A stretch of 64,000 bases of DNA, from the NCBI GenBank assembly GCA_015183035.1, contig JACZZP010000009.1, forward strand, positions 1,860,001 through 1,924,000, given 5' to 3'. Origin of the DNA: Meloidogyne chitwoodi (Eukaryota > Nematoda > Chromadorea > Rhabditida > Meloidogynidae). Positions 13,453 to 26,500 of the stretch are shown here, piece by piece (position 1 is the first letter of the stretch; every line of letters begins with the position of its first letter). The translations under genes and the position numbers were made by a program. Below the pieces are notes generated by a model. That model saw nothing but the letters and a program-made list of their open reading frames with translations, was not told the origin of the DNA and did no database searches.

Positions 13453-15424
13453 ATGAATATAATAAATGTTTTTTTTATTTATTATTTATTTTTTATTTTA
13501 TTTTCTGTTCATTTTGCATCTCCTGGAACAAAAGAAAATAATAAAAATATAAAAATGGCAAAAACAGGTACTTATGTAAAGGGCTGAATAAATTTAAATA
13601 AAAAAGTGTTATTTTAATTATTTTATAAAACAAAAAATATTTATTTATTTAAAGTTTTATTATAATTATTATCTAGTTAGATTGGAAAATTATTTAGAAA
13701 AATTGGGCCATTATTCTTTTAGTTTGACATCTGCCTGTTCTCCAATATATACAGTAGAAACTAAAAATAAATTAAAATATGTATTTTAATTGTTTAAAAA
13801 TTTATTTATGTAAAATATAAATATATTTTAAATAATTGATTAAATAATAATTACTTAGATTTAAAAATATTAATTAAATCAGAAAATATTTCCGACAAAA
13901 TTGAAAAATAAGGAAATCTTAAAAAAGGAGAAAATAATTTTTTAATTTATTTAAGTTAATTTAATTTAAAAAAATGTAAAATATTTATTTTATTTAATTA
14001 GATGATATTTCTAATAAAATTAGTAAAAATCAACAAAATGAATCTGATGATGATATTCAAATAATTGAAGTAAGAACAAATCAAAATAATGAAAAAATAC
14101 AAAAAAATAATTTAATAGATTATAAAGGAAAAAAGCCTTTATATTTTAATGATTTTATTAATCAAAAAAATAAAAAACAAAAAATAATTAAATTTAATAA
14201 TGACCAAAATATTGAAATAAATGATGGAATAAATTTAAATTTTAATAAAAAGATAATGTAAAATATAAATTTTTAATTAAAATTATAAATTTAACTATAA
14301 GTAATTATGTAGTACATGATTTCTTCATAAAAGTCTCTTTTTTATTTTCCATTATTAATCTTTAATTTAAAATATCACAAAATATTTTTAATTATTTATT
14401 TAAAGAAAAATTAAAATTATAGAGATTTTACCTCAAATAAAGGAAAAGAAAAAATAAAAGCAGATGAACAAATTGTTGATTTTAATGATAAAAATATTAT
14501 AAATAATCAACAAAATAAAGTAAATAAAATTGAAGAAAATCCATTTACAGAATTAAATAAAATAATGGAACAATTGTATAAGAAAATGGAATATTTTAGT
14601 AGTGGCTATAATAATAAAGGTATTATTTAAATTATTTTATAATTTATTTATTTTTAATTATTTAAAAAATATTTAAATATATATTTTTATTTTATTCAAA
14701 ATTATCATAGTATTTTTATAATTTTTTTATACATTTTCTAAAAATATGTACTTAAATATTTATTTATTTAAAAATAAATTAAGAGTATTATTAAACTTTT
14801 TTTAATATTATTTAATTTTTTCCTTTATTTACAGATACAGAAACTAATATAATTCAAAAAAAGCAAACAAAGGTAAAATTAAATAAAATTTAATAATTTT
14901 GTTTAGTTATAATTTTAAATTAATTATTTAATATTTAATAATAAACAAAAACTTTAAGAATAAACAAACAAAAAATAATAAAACATTAAAAAACAAAGAA
15001 AAACAAATTGAAGAAAATAAAAATTCAAAAGAATTATTTTCTGAACAACAAATTTCAGAAAATTCCCAATTAACTAATAATAATGATTTATTAAATAAAA
15101 ATAATAATTTTAAAAATATTCCTTTAAATAATGATTATTTTGATGAATTAAATTTACAACCTTTAGAAGATGCTATTTTTAAAGGTTTAATATTAATTTA
15201 TATAAATTTAAATTAATTTTATTTATTTTTTAATTGTTAATTTTGTTAACAAAAGTCTATATTTCCTTTATTTATTAAAAATTATTAAAAATATTTTAAT
15301 ATTTTTAGACCACTCAATATATCAAAACACAAATGAAAACATTAATACCGATTCATTAGACGATTCTATTAATTGGGATGAAATTGATAATTATATAAAA
15401 ATGATTAAAAATAAAAAGGATTAA
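13453..15424 (+). CDS. Secreted Asn/Lys-rich protein, 315 aa (6 exons)
   Basis: Exons are 13453-13567, 14002-14257, 14423-14619, 14835-14872, 14959-15184 and 15309-15424 (948 nt, phase closed). Residues 1-23 form a signal peptide (MNIINVFFIYYLFFILFSVHFA). The mature part is hydrophilic, rich in Asn, Lys, Gln and Glu, almost free of cysteine, and has no recognisable domain; it is probably disordered. Lys/Arg clusters such as KNKKQK occur. An AG-preceded open stretch near 13676-13790 could be an extra or decayed exon in the first intron; the model closes without it. Its head-to-head neighbour is the cysteine-module gene. Function unknown; the composition resembles many nematode pioneer secreted proteins. 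Confidence 0.68.
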
Positions 15425-15574
15425 TAAATATCTAATTAATTAATTAAATAATATTAATTTAATAATATTTAAATTGATAATTTATTATTTTTATTTATTT
15501 AACAACAATCTTTCAATTATTTAGAATATATTTAATTATCATTTATCTTTTTTTATTTTATTAAATCAACTTTC

Positions 15575-16482
15575 TTAATTCATACAAAGAAGACTTGTTT
15601 GGTTACATTTATTTTTACATTCAACACAAGGTTCACCAACCCAAAAAACACAACCACCATAAATATTACCACTAAAAATTATAATTTAAAAATTAATTTA
15701 AATTAATTATTACGGTGGATTGTATTGACAAAATACATTTGATTTATAAGGATTACAACGTCCAATACCACAACCAACTTTATCAGTTTCCCACCAAGCA
15801 ATTTGTGACCAATGACCTATTTGTCTGCCATGTTGAGCACCATCATAAGGAAAACATGTTTGTCCTGCATAAGGTCCTATAACACCTCTTGCCTCTGCTT
15901 CTGTCCACCAACCAATAATTGATTGTTCCAAAGCATTGGCTAATTTATTTTAATTTAAATTTAAATAATAATTCAGTACATACATTCATTTAAATATTGA
16001 GGCCATGAATAAAATGATTCTCCATACCAAGTACCAGAATGGTAATATTGGCATTTATCAGCCCATTCTTGTGCATTTCTTTCAAGTTCAAGTGAATAAT
16101 ACATTTGTTTCATATTTTTTGGTTTTGGAATATTTCCACTTTTATTTTTAGCAATTCCATGCATAAGGTCAGAACGTAACTTATTATGCCAATAAACTAC
16201 TGTTTGACGAGCTTCTTCACTTAAAGCCATTGTACCTAAATAATAAATATTATTATTATTTTTAAAATGTATAAGAACAAAATCAAAGAAGGTGTCCTTA
16301 TAACGGGAGTTCTCATATTTATATCTATGACTGTTTTTAGCAGTAAATATCCTATTGTCTTTTAACTCTTTTGTTTCCCTTTATTCAAATGTCCTTATAA
16401 TAATTAGATTTAACTTTATTTATTTACATTGATTATTAATAATTAAAGCCAATGCAATTATTGCTAAGAAATATATTAACAT
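15575..16482 (-). CDS. vap-1: Venom-allergen-like CAP-superfamily protein, 209 aa (4 exons)
   Basis: Exons are 16428-16482, 15984-16235, 15714-15939 and 15575-15671 (630 nt, phase closed). A signal peptide MLIYFLAIIALALIINNQC starts the protein. The CAP (SCP/TAPS) domain follows: the WHNKLRSDL helix, then CAP signature 1 GHWSQIAW (residues 144-151) and CAP signature 2 VFCQYNPPG (residues 171-179), the latter spanning the last intron. The C-terminus ends in a short cysteine-rich segment (C-x2-C-x3-C-x6-C). Secreted venom-allergen-like proteins are known oesophageal-gland products of plant-parasitic nematodes and are linked to suppression of plant immunity. Family assignment is firm; the exact orthologue (the symbol) is inferred. 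It lies tail-to-tail with the Asn/Lys-rich gene, 150 bp apart. Confidence 0.92.
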
Positions 16483-17548
16483 TTTTATTTAAATTTTAAT
16501 TATAAATTTAATTATATTTTTCTAAATTAAAATATTTTATAATTATTAAATTATTTATTTTAATTTAAGCTTTTATAGTAAAATATTTATTTAATTAATT
16601 GTGTGGTCCAGACTGTTCTAATTGTTTATTTTATTAAAAAATTTAATTTAAAATAATATTTCTATCATTTTTACATTTGTGTAAATTTTACTTTATTTTA
16701 TGCCACACATTTAGTATTTTAAATTTATTATTGAAAATATTTGATAAAATTATTTTGATTTAAGTTTATTTAATTAATTAAAATATATAAATAAATAATT
16801 ATTTCCTTTTTATTAGAGTAAATGTCGAGCAGAACGACTTAAAAATGGATAAGTGATAAAACACTATCAATAGATCCAAGTTTGTCGAAGACAAACCGGC
16901 CATGGTCCTAAAATGGATAGGTATTTATTCACTTAGAGCCCAACTTTCCAGAGCCCAAAATTCCGGGACTCATTCTCTAGGGTTTGATTTTAAAAATAAA
17001 TAAATAAATATTTGGGCATATATCATTTCAATTAATTATTTATTCTTATTAAAAGGTTATTTTTTATTCTTGAATTATTTACTTATATTAATTATATAAA
17101 AATATGTTAAAAAGATAATAATTAAAATAAATAAATATATTATTAAATAGTTAAGAGACATTAAATGGAAATTTTTTTAATTTTGCCAAAAAATGTTTTT
17201 AAATTAAATATTTTGCCAATAGATTGCTTAAAAATTTTTAAAGCCATGCTATATATATATTATCTAATTGAATTTTTTATTGTTAAATAATTTTAATAAT
17301 ATTTATATATTAACAATTAAAATGAAAATAAATTAAATTTTTTTATTATTTATTTTTTTATTAAATTTAAATAAAATTTAATAAAAAATAAATTCAAATA
17401 AATATTTTAATATTTTCTTTTTTTAATAATTTTATTTGAATTCTTTTTTAACAAATAAAATATTTTATTTTTATCAATAAAAAAATTATTGCTAATATCT
17501 AAAATTTAAAAAAAAAAATAATAATTTAAAAATTAAAATATAATTTAT
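16483..17548. other. AT-rich intergenic spacer
   Basis: About 1.07 kb upstream of the CAP gene and downstream of the interrupted four-exon gene. A less AT-rich patch at about 16820-16985 is the only compositional change. No exon or repeat recognised. Confidence 0.45.
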
Positions 17549-20500
17549 TTATTTTTTAAGTTCTAAACTTTTTATTGGTGGAAGAATTGATTGTTTTGAT
17601 GTTTTAATTAATAAACTTTTTTTATTAATAAGTACTGCATAAACCTAAAATTTATAAAAATATATTAATAATTTTTAAATAAATTATTAAATATTTTATT
17701 AAATAATTAAAAGAGATTAGCAAAATTGTGATATCCTAAAGGAGGGATTATTTTTTTAAAACGGATGAGGAAGGTTAGATCACGTAGGGCAAATTCAGAA
17801 ATTTCTAAAATTCAAAAAAAATGTGGGATATGTCATCAAATATGACGAATTTATGAATAATATAAAATAATTTAAAATAGAAAATAAAAGAATATTTTAA
17901 CTTTACGCCCATTTTTTACTTGCTTTTAAAGAATCAACTTTACGTTAGTGAGCTCATACTTTTTCACATTTTCCTTTTTACCTTTTTCTTGTGTTTTCTC
18001 GTAATAAATATAATATTTGTTAGAAGAAGGTATAATATATAGGAAATAATAAATAAAAGTTGGTTAAATTAACGGGGATTAACCACATGGTGCCACGACC
18101 CTTATAAAAAAAAAAAAAAGTTTTTATTGTTCAAGGGAACAAAGTTTAAATAAAAAAAAAATTTTGTTTTGTTCAAGGGAACAAACATTTTAACGTTTAT
18201 TTTATTTTTTGTTCAAGGGAACAAACCTTTTTTAATATTATACAGTTCGAGGGAACGTGTATAAATCGAGAGTTTTTTCAGTGTTCAAAGGAACAAAAGT
18301 TTGAATTATATTATTCGAGGGAATAAAAAGTGTATATCGTTCGAGGGAACAAATTTTAATTAATCTGGGAGTTATTTGAGCTTAAAAGAAAAATAATAAT
18401 TTTTGTTTGAATATTAAAAAAAAAAAAAAAATAATAATTAGTTTAGTTAAAGTAAAAAATGTCTGGAATAATAAGACAATCAATGACACCTGCTATTACG
18501 CGTTTAAGACAATATATAGATGAAATTCGCCCCGTTCTAGACGCTCAAGAGCGTACTGCAGAGGGATTAGATTTGTTAAGAAAAATGTCAGTGAAAATAA
18601 GACGGACAATTATTCGGTTAGAAGAAAAAGCCAATCAATGGCAAGAGTATATTCGAGGTCTTCCCGCTGATGAGCAAGGAGCGGAAGAACAAGTCCAGGC
18701 AGGTTTTTCTACTGGAGGCCATCATTATGCAGAATGGATAGATAACGCGCATGAAATCATCGCGGATATTGAAATTTTATTGGCTAATGAATCAGATGAT
18801 GGGAGTACGCAATCAGACCTCTCAGTTGAATTAGGGGTTGATCAAAATAGAGTTAATGAGTTAAGGAGGCAGCAATTGCCAAAAAATGAACCACAAGGTC
18901 GGGAAAATTATTTTATACCCACCCATTTACCCAGAACAAGGTTAGCCGAATTTTATGGTGATCCCTTAGTTTGGCCAGAATTTTGGCAATCTTTTAGTCG
19001 TACAGTTGATAGCTTAGAAATGGATCCAGGATTAAAAGCTCACTATCTAATTCAATGTCTTAGAGGTAAAGCCAAGAGAGCAGTTATGGGATATAGGCCA
19101 ATTGCTGAACATTATCAACCGCTCAAGGATGCTTTGAAGCGCCAATTTGGTAATGAAAAGGCCATAAGAGATACATTGCATGCCGAATTGATTAGTCTTC
19201 CAATGGCTAATGAATCAGTTTATTCTCTTCGCTCATACTTCGAAGAAGTAGAAAGAATTTGTAGATCCCTTATGGCGATGGGGAAGGTTGAAGATGAATC
19301 AATTGTCATGATGGCAATTAAAAATAAATTACCTAAAAATATTATTTTAGAGTTATTAAAAAAGGAAAAAGAGCAAAATATAAGTTGGAATGTTGAAAAA
19401 TTAAGAAAGGGTTTAGAAGAAGTTGTTACTCTTAGAGAAGAAGCACAAAGATGCGTACAGTCATTTTCTAAAAACATTAATAATCAATATAAACCTGGTA
19501 ATAATTGGAATAATAATAGAGGTTTTAATAATAAACGAAATAATTTTAGAAAGGATAATTTTGAAAGAGTTTTTACAGTACAAGCTGGAGACGGTAGAAA
19601 TAAGAATTTTAGAAAATTTGAAATTTCGTGTTATTTTTGTCAAGGAACACATCACGCAGAAAAATGTGAAAAAATTAAAGCAATATATCTTAGGACAAAA
19701 AGTTTATCAGAGCAGAATCGATGTTTTCTTTGCTTAAAGAAAGGACACGCAATAACTCATTGTGGATTAAAAATCGAGTGTAGTATTTGTAGAGGGCGTC
19801 ATAATAAAGTAATTTGTCCTAAATTATATAAAAGAGATGAAAGGGAATTTAAAAAGGTTGAACAAGTGAATCAGATAGAGTCCTCGGATCATGTACTCAC
19901 TATTGTAGAAAAACCTAAGGAAGTAATTTTAATGCAATGTAATATGATGTTAAATAATGAAATTACTAATAAAAAATGTAATTCAATTGGTTTGTTTGAC
20001 TCGGGAGCAACCATTAATTTCATCACAGAAGAAAAAGTAAAGGAATTAAAGTTAAAAAAGATAGGAAAAAATGAACTTGGAATACTTCCATTTTCACATA
20101 AAGAGCCTATTCGTTTTAACACCTCTCGTTTTCTTGTAGAAATTCTTCTTGAAAATGGGGGCATAGAAAAAATTATTGCATATGAAATTAAAAAAGACAT
20201 GATGCCAAATATAAAATGTGCAAATTTAGAAAATGGAAAAATACGCACATTAGAAAAGGTCCCAGATATTTTAATTAGCATAAGACATTTTTGGAAATTT
20301 TTTATAAGTTTAGTTCCTTTGTCAGAAAATTTATTTAAGGTTAACACTTCAATTGGCCCAATCATTTGTGGTGAATTAGGAAATGAATTAAACAATGTTT
20401 TGTCTAATAAGAAAGTTTTTTACGAAATTCCAATATTAAATATTAATTCAAAAGAGGAAGAAATGAATAATTTTTGGAGTTTAGAAACATTAGGCGTAAA

Positions 20501-23500
20501 AGATGATCCAACGAGTAAGGATGACCTGGTTGCAATGGAATTTTTTAATAAGACTATTAAGCGTGCTGAAAATGGTCGATATATTGTGAAATGGCCATGG
20601 AAAGAAGAAAAGGATAAATTACCTTCTAATTTTTCTTTGGCTTATAGACGATTTTTGGGTTTAATTGAAAGACTTAAAAAGAACCCCGAATTACTTGAAG
20701 AGTATGAAAAAATAATTGAAAATGATATAAAGAGAGGAGTGTTAGAAAATGCTGACAGAAATAAAGGAACAGTCGAGCATTTCCTTCCACACCACCCGGT
20801 TATCACAACTAAAAAGACAAGGATTGTGTATGACGCATCCGCAAAAATAAAAGGTGGAAGAAGCTTAAACGAGCTGCTTTACAGAGGCCCCATTATAATG
20901 CCTGAATTAGCTGGAATGTTGATAAGATTTAGAATACCGAAAATAGCTATTTGGGCTGACATAGAAAAAGCCTTTCATTGTTTAGAACTTGACCCGGAGG
21001 ATCGGGAAGTTTTAAAATTAATCTGGTTAAAAAATACTAAAAAACCAATTTCTTCAGAAAATATAAAATATTTGCGTTTTTCTAAGGTCCCATTTGGAGT
21101 TATATCAAGCCCTTTTCTTTTATCTGCAACTGTAAGGCATCACTTAGAATCAATGGATGATCCTCTGGCTCAAATGGTTAAAAATAATTCATATGTGGAT
21201 AATATATTAATTTGTGTAGAATCTAAAGAAGAAGCCTTGGAGGCATATATTAAGCTTAAAAATATTTTTAAAACAGCACAAATGAATTTGCGTGAATTTA
21301 TTTCAAATTGCATAGAATTTAATAAAGAAATTCCAATAGAAGACCGGTTAGAGAAAGATAAGCTAAAAATATTAGGTATCCCATGGAATATAGAAACGGA
21401 TAAAATATCAGTAAATTTTCCCGAAATTGAAAGTAATGCAAAAGTGAATAAGCGATTAGTAATTAAACAATTAGCTAGTATATTTGACCCGCTGGGCTTT
21501 GCTTCTCCAAGTCTGTTATCAGCCAAATTATTTTTTCAGTCTCTATGGGAGAAAGAAAGAAATTGGGACAGCAATCTAAGTGAGGAAGAGAGTAAAAAAT
21601 GGAACAGCATTACAGAGACTTGGAAAATATCGCCGATTGAAATTGAAAGGAGAATAATATATAAAAATGGTTATTGCCAGCTACACGTGTTTTCAGACGC
21701 GTCAAAAGATGCTTACGCCGCTTGTGTTTATATTCGTTGTTTTTTTAATGGAAAAATTTCAGTAAATATTTTATACGCTAGAAATCGACTTAAGCCAAAA
21801 AAGATGAGTGTTAGTATCCCGAGAATGGAATTATTAGGGGTCTTAATTGCTACTAGGGCAATGAAATTCGTCGAAGATCAAATTGGAATAAAAATTGAAG
21901 AAAAATATTTATGGAGTGATTCAAAACCTGTCTTATTCTGGATAAAAGAAAATCACCGAGGGGAAAAATTTGTAGAAAATAGATTGAATGAAATAAGAGA
22001 TCATAAAAATATTAAATTTGGCTATACTCCAACCGAGTGCAATCCAGCCGACATTGGAACGCGTGGATGTGTACCAGTTGAGTTAAGCACAAATAAATTG
22101 TGGTGGAATGGCCCTGCATTTCTAATAAACCCTGAAAATCAATGGCCGAAAGATTTAAATTTTGAAATAAAAGAAAGTAAAAATATTAATGAAGAAAATG
22201 ATGATTTTTCAGTACATCAAATTACAAATAAAGAGAATGATGAATTCATCGATTTTAGTCGTTGGAATAGCTGGAATAAAATAATAAAAATTGTTTTAAT
22301 TGTTTCATTAATTCTTCGCACATGGATGAATAAATGTAAAAAGAAAATCAAGGGAGAATTTATTAAATCTTTAAATCAAGAAAAAGGTCTTTCTGGTGGT
22401 AATTTTTTAAAAACAGAAACATTTCTATTAAAATTAGTACAAAAATTATTGGATGTTAATTTGTTAAATAAAATACAAATAATTAAGGATAATAATGAAA
22501 TTTTACGTTTAAACAGTAGAATAGGGTTGAGTGACATGCCAGAAACATTAAAAAACCCTATTATATTACCAAAAGGTTGTGTTGCTGTAAAATTAATAAT
22601 AGAAAAAATTCATCTTGAATTATTACATTCAGGAGTGGATGTTGTTTTAGGTAATTTTTTGAAAAAATTTTGGGCACCTTGTGCCAGAAGAGATGTTAAA
22701 AAATGTATAAAAAATTGTAAAAAATGTCAAAAAATTAACGGACCTAAATTTGCACTACCAATGATGTCAGGACTCCCTAAAGAAAGATTGAGGAAATCTA
22801 GGATATTTGAATCTACTGGAGTAGATTACTTAGGGCCATCTTTATATAAATTTGAAGATGGAAAGGCAAAATTTTGGATAGTACTTTTCACGTGTCTTAC
22901 GACACGTGCAGTACATTTGGAAGTTACATTAGAGCTTTCCGCGTTGGCATTTATGCACTGTCTGAGAAGGTTCATTGCCATAAGAGGATGCCCAACAAAA
23001 ATAATTTCAGATAACGCTAATCAATTTAAAGTGGCTTCAGAACTTGTTGGTGCCAAATTAATAGGAAAATGGGTAGAAAAATCAATAAAAACTGAAAAAA
23101 GATTGAATAATTTTTTAATAAATAAAGGAATAGAATGGCGGTTCATCCCAGCACTCAGCCCATGGGCGGGTGGAATATATGAACGTTTGGTAAAATTAAT
23201 TAAAGATTCATTTAAAAGAACACTCGGGGGTGTTATATTAAATTTAGAGGAATTAGGGACGTTCGTAAAAGAGGTAGAATTTTCTATAAATTGTAGACCT
23301 ATTACATTTGTTTCCTGTGAAATAGATGGACCTACATGTCTTAGACCAATTGATTTTTTATTACCCAATATAGAATTTAATGAAAATTATCAAACAGATG
23401 AAGAAGATGAATTTAAAATTGGAAAATTAAGCACTGGTGAACAATTAAAGCTAAGGTTAAAAGCTACACAAATGGCTTTTGAAAAATATTGGACGCGATG

Positions 23501-26500
23501 GACACGCGAATATTTATTAATTTTACGCGATAAATCTAAATGGGTGCATAAAAATGACAGAACAGCAATAAAAAGAGATCCTAAAATTGGTGAAGTTGTT
23601 ATAATTCAACAGGAAGGCCAACCACGAAATTCATGGTTATTAGGAAAAATTGTAGAATTAGACGGAGTTCCAGCTAGAAGTGCAAAAGTACAAATAGGTA
23701 AAAAATTTATATTAGACCAATAAATAAATTATTCCCAATGGAAGTTGAAGAACAAGAAAATACTGAAATAAAAAATAAAACGTGTCCAATCGATAAAAAT
23801 AAAGAAAAAGTGGATGAAAATATTGATTCAGAAAAAATAAAAGAAAAAAGGGAGATCGAAATAAAGAAAGGAGATGAAAAAGCAGTTAAGGATTTTAAAA
23901 ATATAGATAATAAACAAAATAAAAATACAAAGAAATGTCACCCTATGATTACAAGAGCTAAAGCCGCAATGAATTTACAAATTTTACCAATATTTATTTT
24001 AATAACATTTACATTAGCTCAGCCATCAAGGTATGAAAATTGTTATACTTGTAAATTAAATTGTATGAATTATGGGGTTAAATCTAGAGCTAATAATCAA
24101 GTAAGAAAAACAGAATTATGTTGTATGGGTAGCTGCTTAGTCGAAATAAATAGTAATGGAGACTTAAAATTTGAATTACCAAAATATATCACATCACTCG
24201 ATTATAATTGTCGTGCCAAATACTGGACTAAAAATAAATTATATAGAAATTGGATTTATTGTGCAGCAGTTGATCCTTGCAAAAGAGTATCGGAATTTAG
24301 AGAAAGAATTATTAATCCACAATGCGAGTCCATAGAGAGTTTAATTTTAATTGGAATTTTTGTAGGACTCTTGTTAAGTATAACACTCACACTAATGCTT
24401 TTTGCATGTAAATTAATCAATATTTTCATAAAATTATTAAAATTAGGCTGGAATATAATTACAAAAATTTTTAATATTTTTAAAAAAGAAAAATCAATAC
24501 AAAAGACTGAAAAAGCAGAAAAACCTTTCATAAACAGTGAAAAATTAAATAAATACAAAAAGACTAGAAGAAATAGGCGTTTAAATAAATTAGGAATTTT
24601 AAACGTATTGCTACTTGTTGTTTATTTAATAAATCAGGTTAAAGGTGAAGTAGAAGTTGTAGTGGTACAAGCTAAATCTGAAGATTGTTACCGCAAAAAA
24701 GACAGCTCGATATGCACAATGAATTCAGTAAACACTATCACACTTCTGCCTGATGCTCAAATAATTTCATTTTCATTAAAAAATAGTAAAGGTTTAATAA
24801 TGGGTGAACTCCAATTATCGATGAACGGACTTTTAATAGAATGTAATCAAAAAATAATAAAATATTTACGTTCTTATGAAATTAAAATTGAATCGGTAAT
24901 GAGATGCCCGGCCGCTGGCACTTGCAAGGCCGGTAGATGTAATCATATAAGAACAAAAGAAAAAGTAGACGAATTAGAAGAATGGAACAATTACCCTGGA
25001 AATTCATTTTGTATGGAAGGGAGTTCGTTATGGGGATACTCGTGTACGCTTCCCGGTTCCACTTGTTTCTTTTACAAAATATATGCGATTCCTAGATCGC
25101 AAGAAAGTTTTAAACTCATTTCGTGCCCAACGTGGGACTATAATATTGAGTTAGACATAGAACTTATTTTAAAAGGAAATTCAACAAAAAAACGTTTTAC
25201 ATTAAATCCAGGAATGACATTCAAATGGCAGGATATAAAATTTACACTTGTAGATATTACACCTCCAATTGCACCTATTCTTAATAGTTATTTTATTGTT
25301 GGCGAAAAAGGTATCGCTATTTCTGAACAAATCAAAACATCATTGGATTGTGGAAATAATCTAAACTTTTCCAGATGCACTTTAGATAGTGAGGCTTGTA
25401 ATGAGTGTTGGTTAGATAAAGAACATGAAAGAGTAAGCTGTTCTTGTTCGGACCTAATAATAGAAGATATAATAAACGACCCAACGAAATCATTGCCATT
25501 AGACTCTTCTCATATTAAATTAAGACAAAGAGAAAATAAAATTGTGAGCGAATCACACTACTTACCAATACAATTGATGCTTCGGTTAGAAAATTGGACC
25601 ATTACTAATAACATAGATTTAACAACCTGTAAAATTACACCACAAAAATTGTCAGGTTGCTATTTCTGCCTTGGAGCATTATTTAAATTTAATTGTACAT
25701 CAGAATTCGGAACAGCTCTCGCTGAGGTTAAATGTGTTAGTGGAAATATATTTACGGCTAGATGTAATGAAAATGGCATTTTACAGACAGCTGCATTATC
25801 ATATGATAAGGCAGAAATAGTAGACAATTGCAGTGTTTTATGTTCCGGAGGTAAATTAAATTTCACAATTAAAGGAAAACTTGAGTTTATTTTACCTAAA
25901 CAAAATAATATTGTTATAAAGAATGGAACACCAAGATTTATTTTAAATGAAAATAGTTGGTTTAGTAATTCAATTTCAATCTTATCCTTACCCGACTGGA
26001 AAAATTTTGTTTGGAGTCTTATAAATATACAAGTTCTGGTGATTATTATTATAACATTTTTAATTATTGTCATTGGAATTAAAATATTTATTAAATTTAA
26101 TCCGGCCCTAAAAGTCTATCGGTTAATATTAACAACACATATATTTATTTTAATTCTGCATTTCTCGGGAGGCTCGCAATATTGCGATTATTCACACTCT
26201 CCATCCCATATAAGAATTGAAAGTATAAAAAATGATTATATGATTAACCAAATATTAAGCCATGAAATAAATATAAAAAGTGAAAACGCTCCTCTACCTT
26301 TAATCATTTGTTCAAAAAATAATAAAATCTTAATAATAAAAAAATATTTATATAATAATAATATGGCCCCAATTTCATTTATTCAATATTCTGCGGATAT
26401 TATTGGCTGTGAGATAGATGAAGTTTATGGAAGACTTCACTCAAATAGAGAAGATAGATTTAAGGTGGCCAAGGAGGCAAAAAAGGTAGAAAATAAAAAC

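Noticed and set aside
13676..13790. Possible extra exon in the Asn/Lys-rich gene
   Set aside because: It has an AG before it and protein-like sequence, but no donor keeps the phase to the next exon; left as a note.
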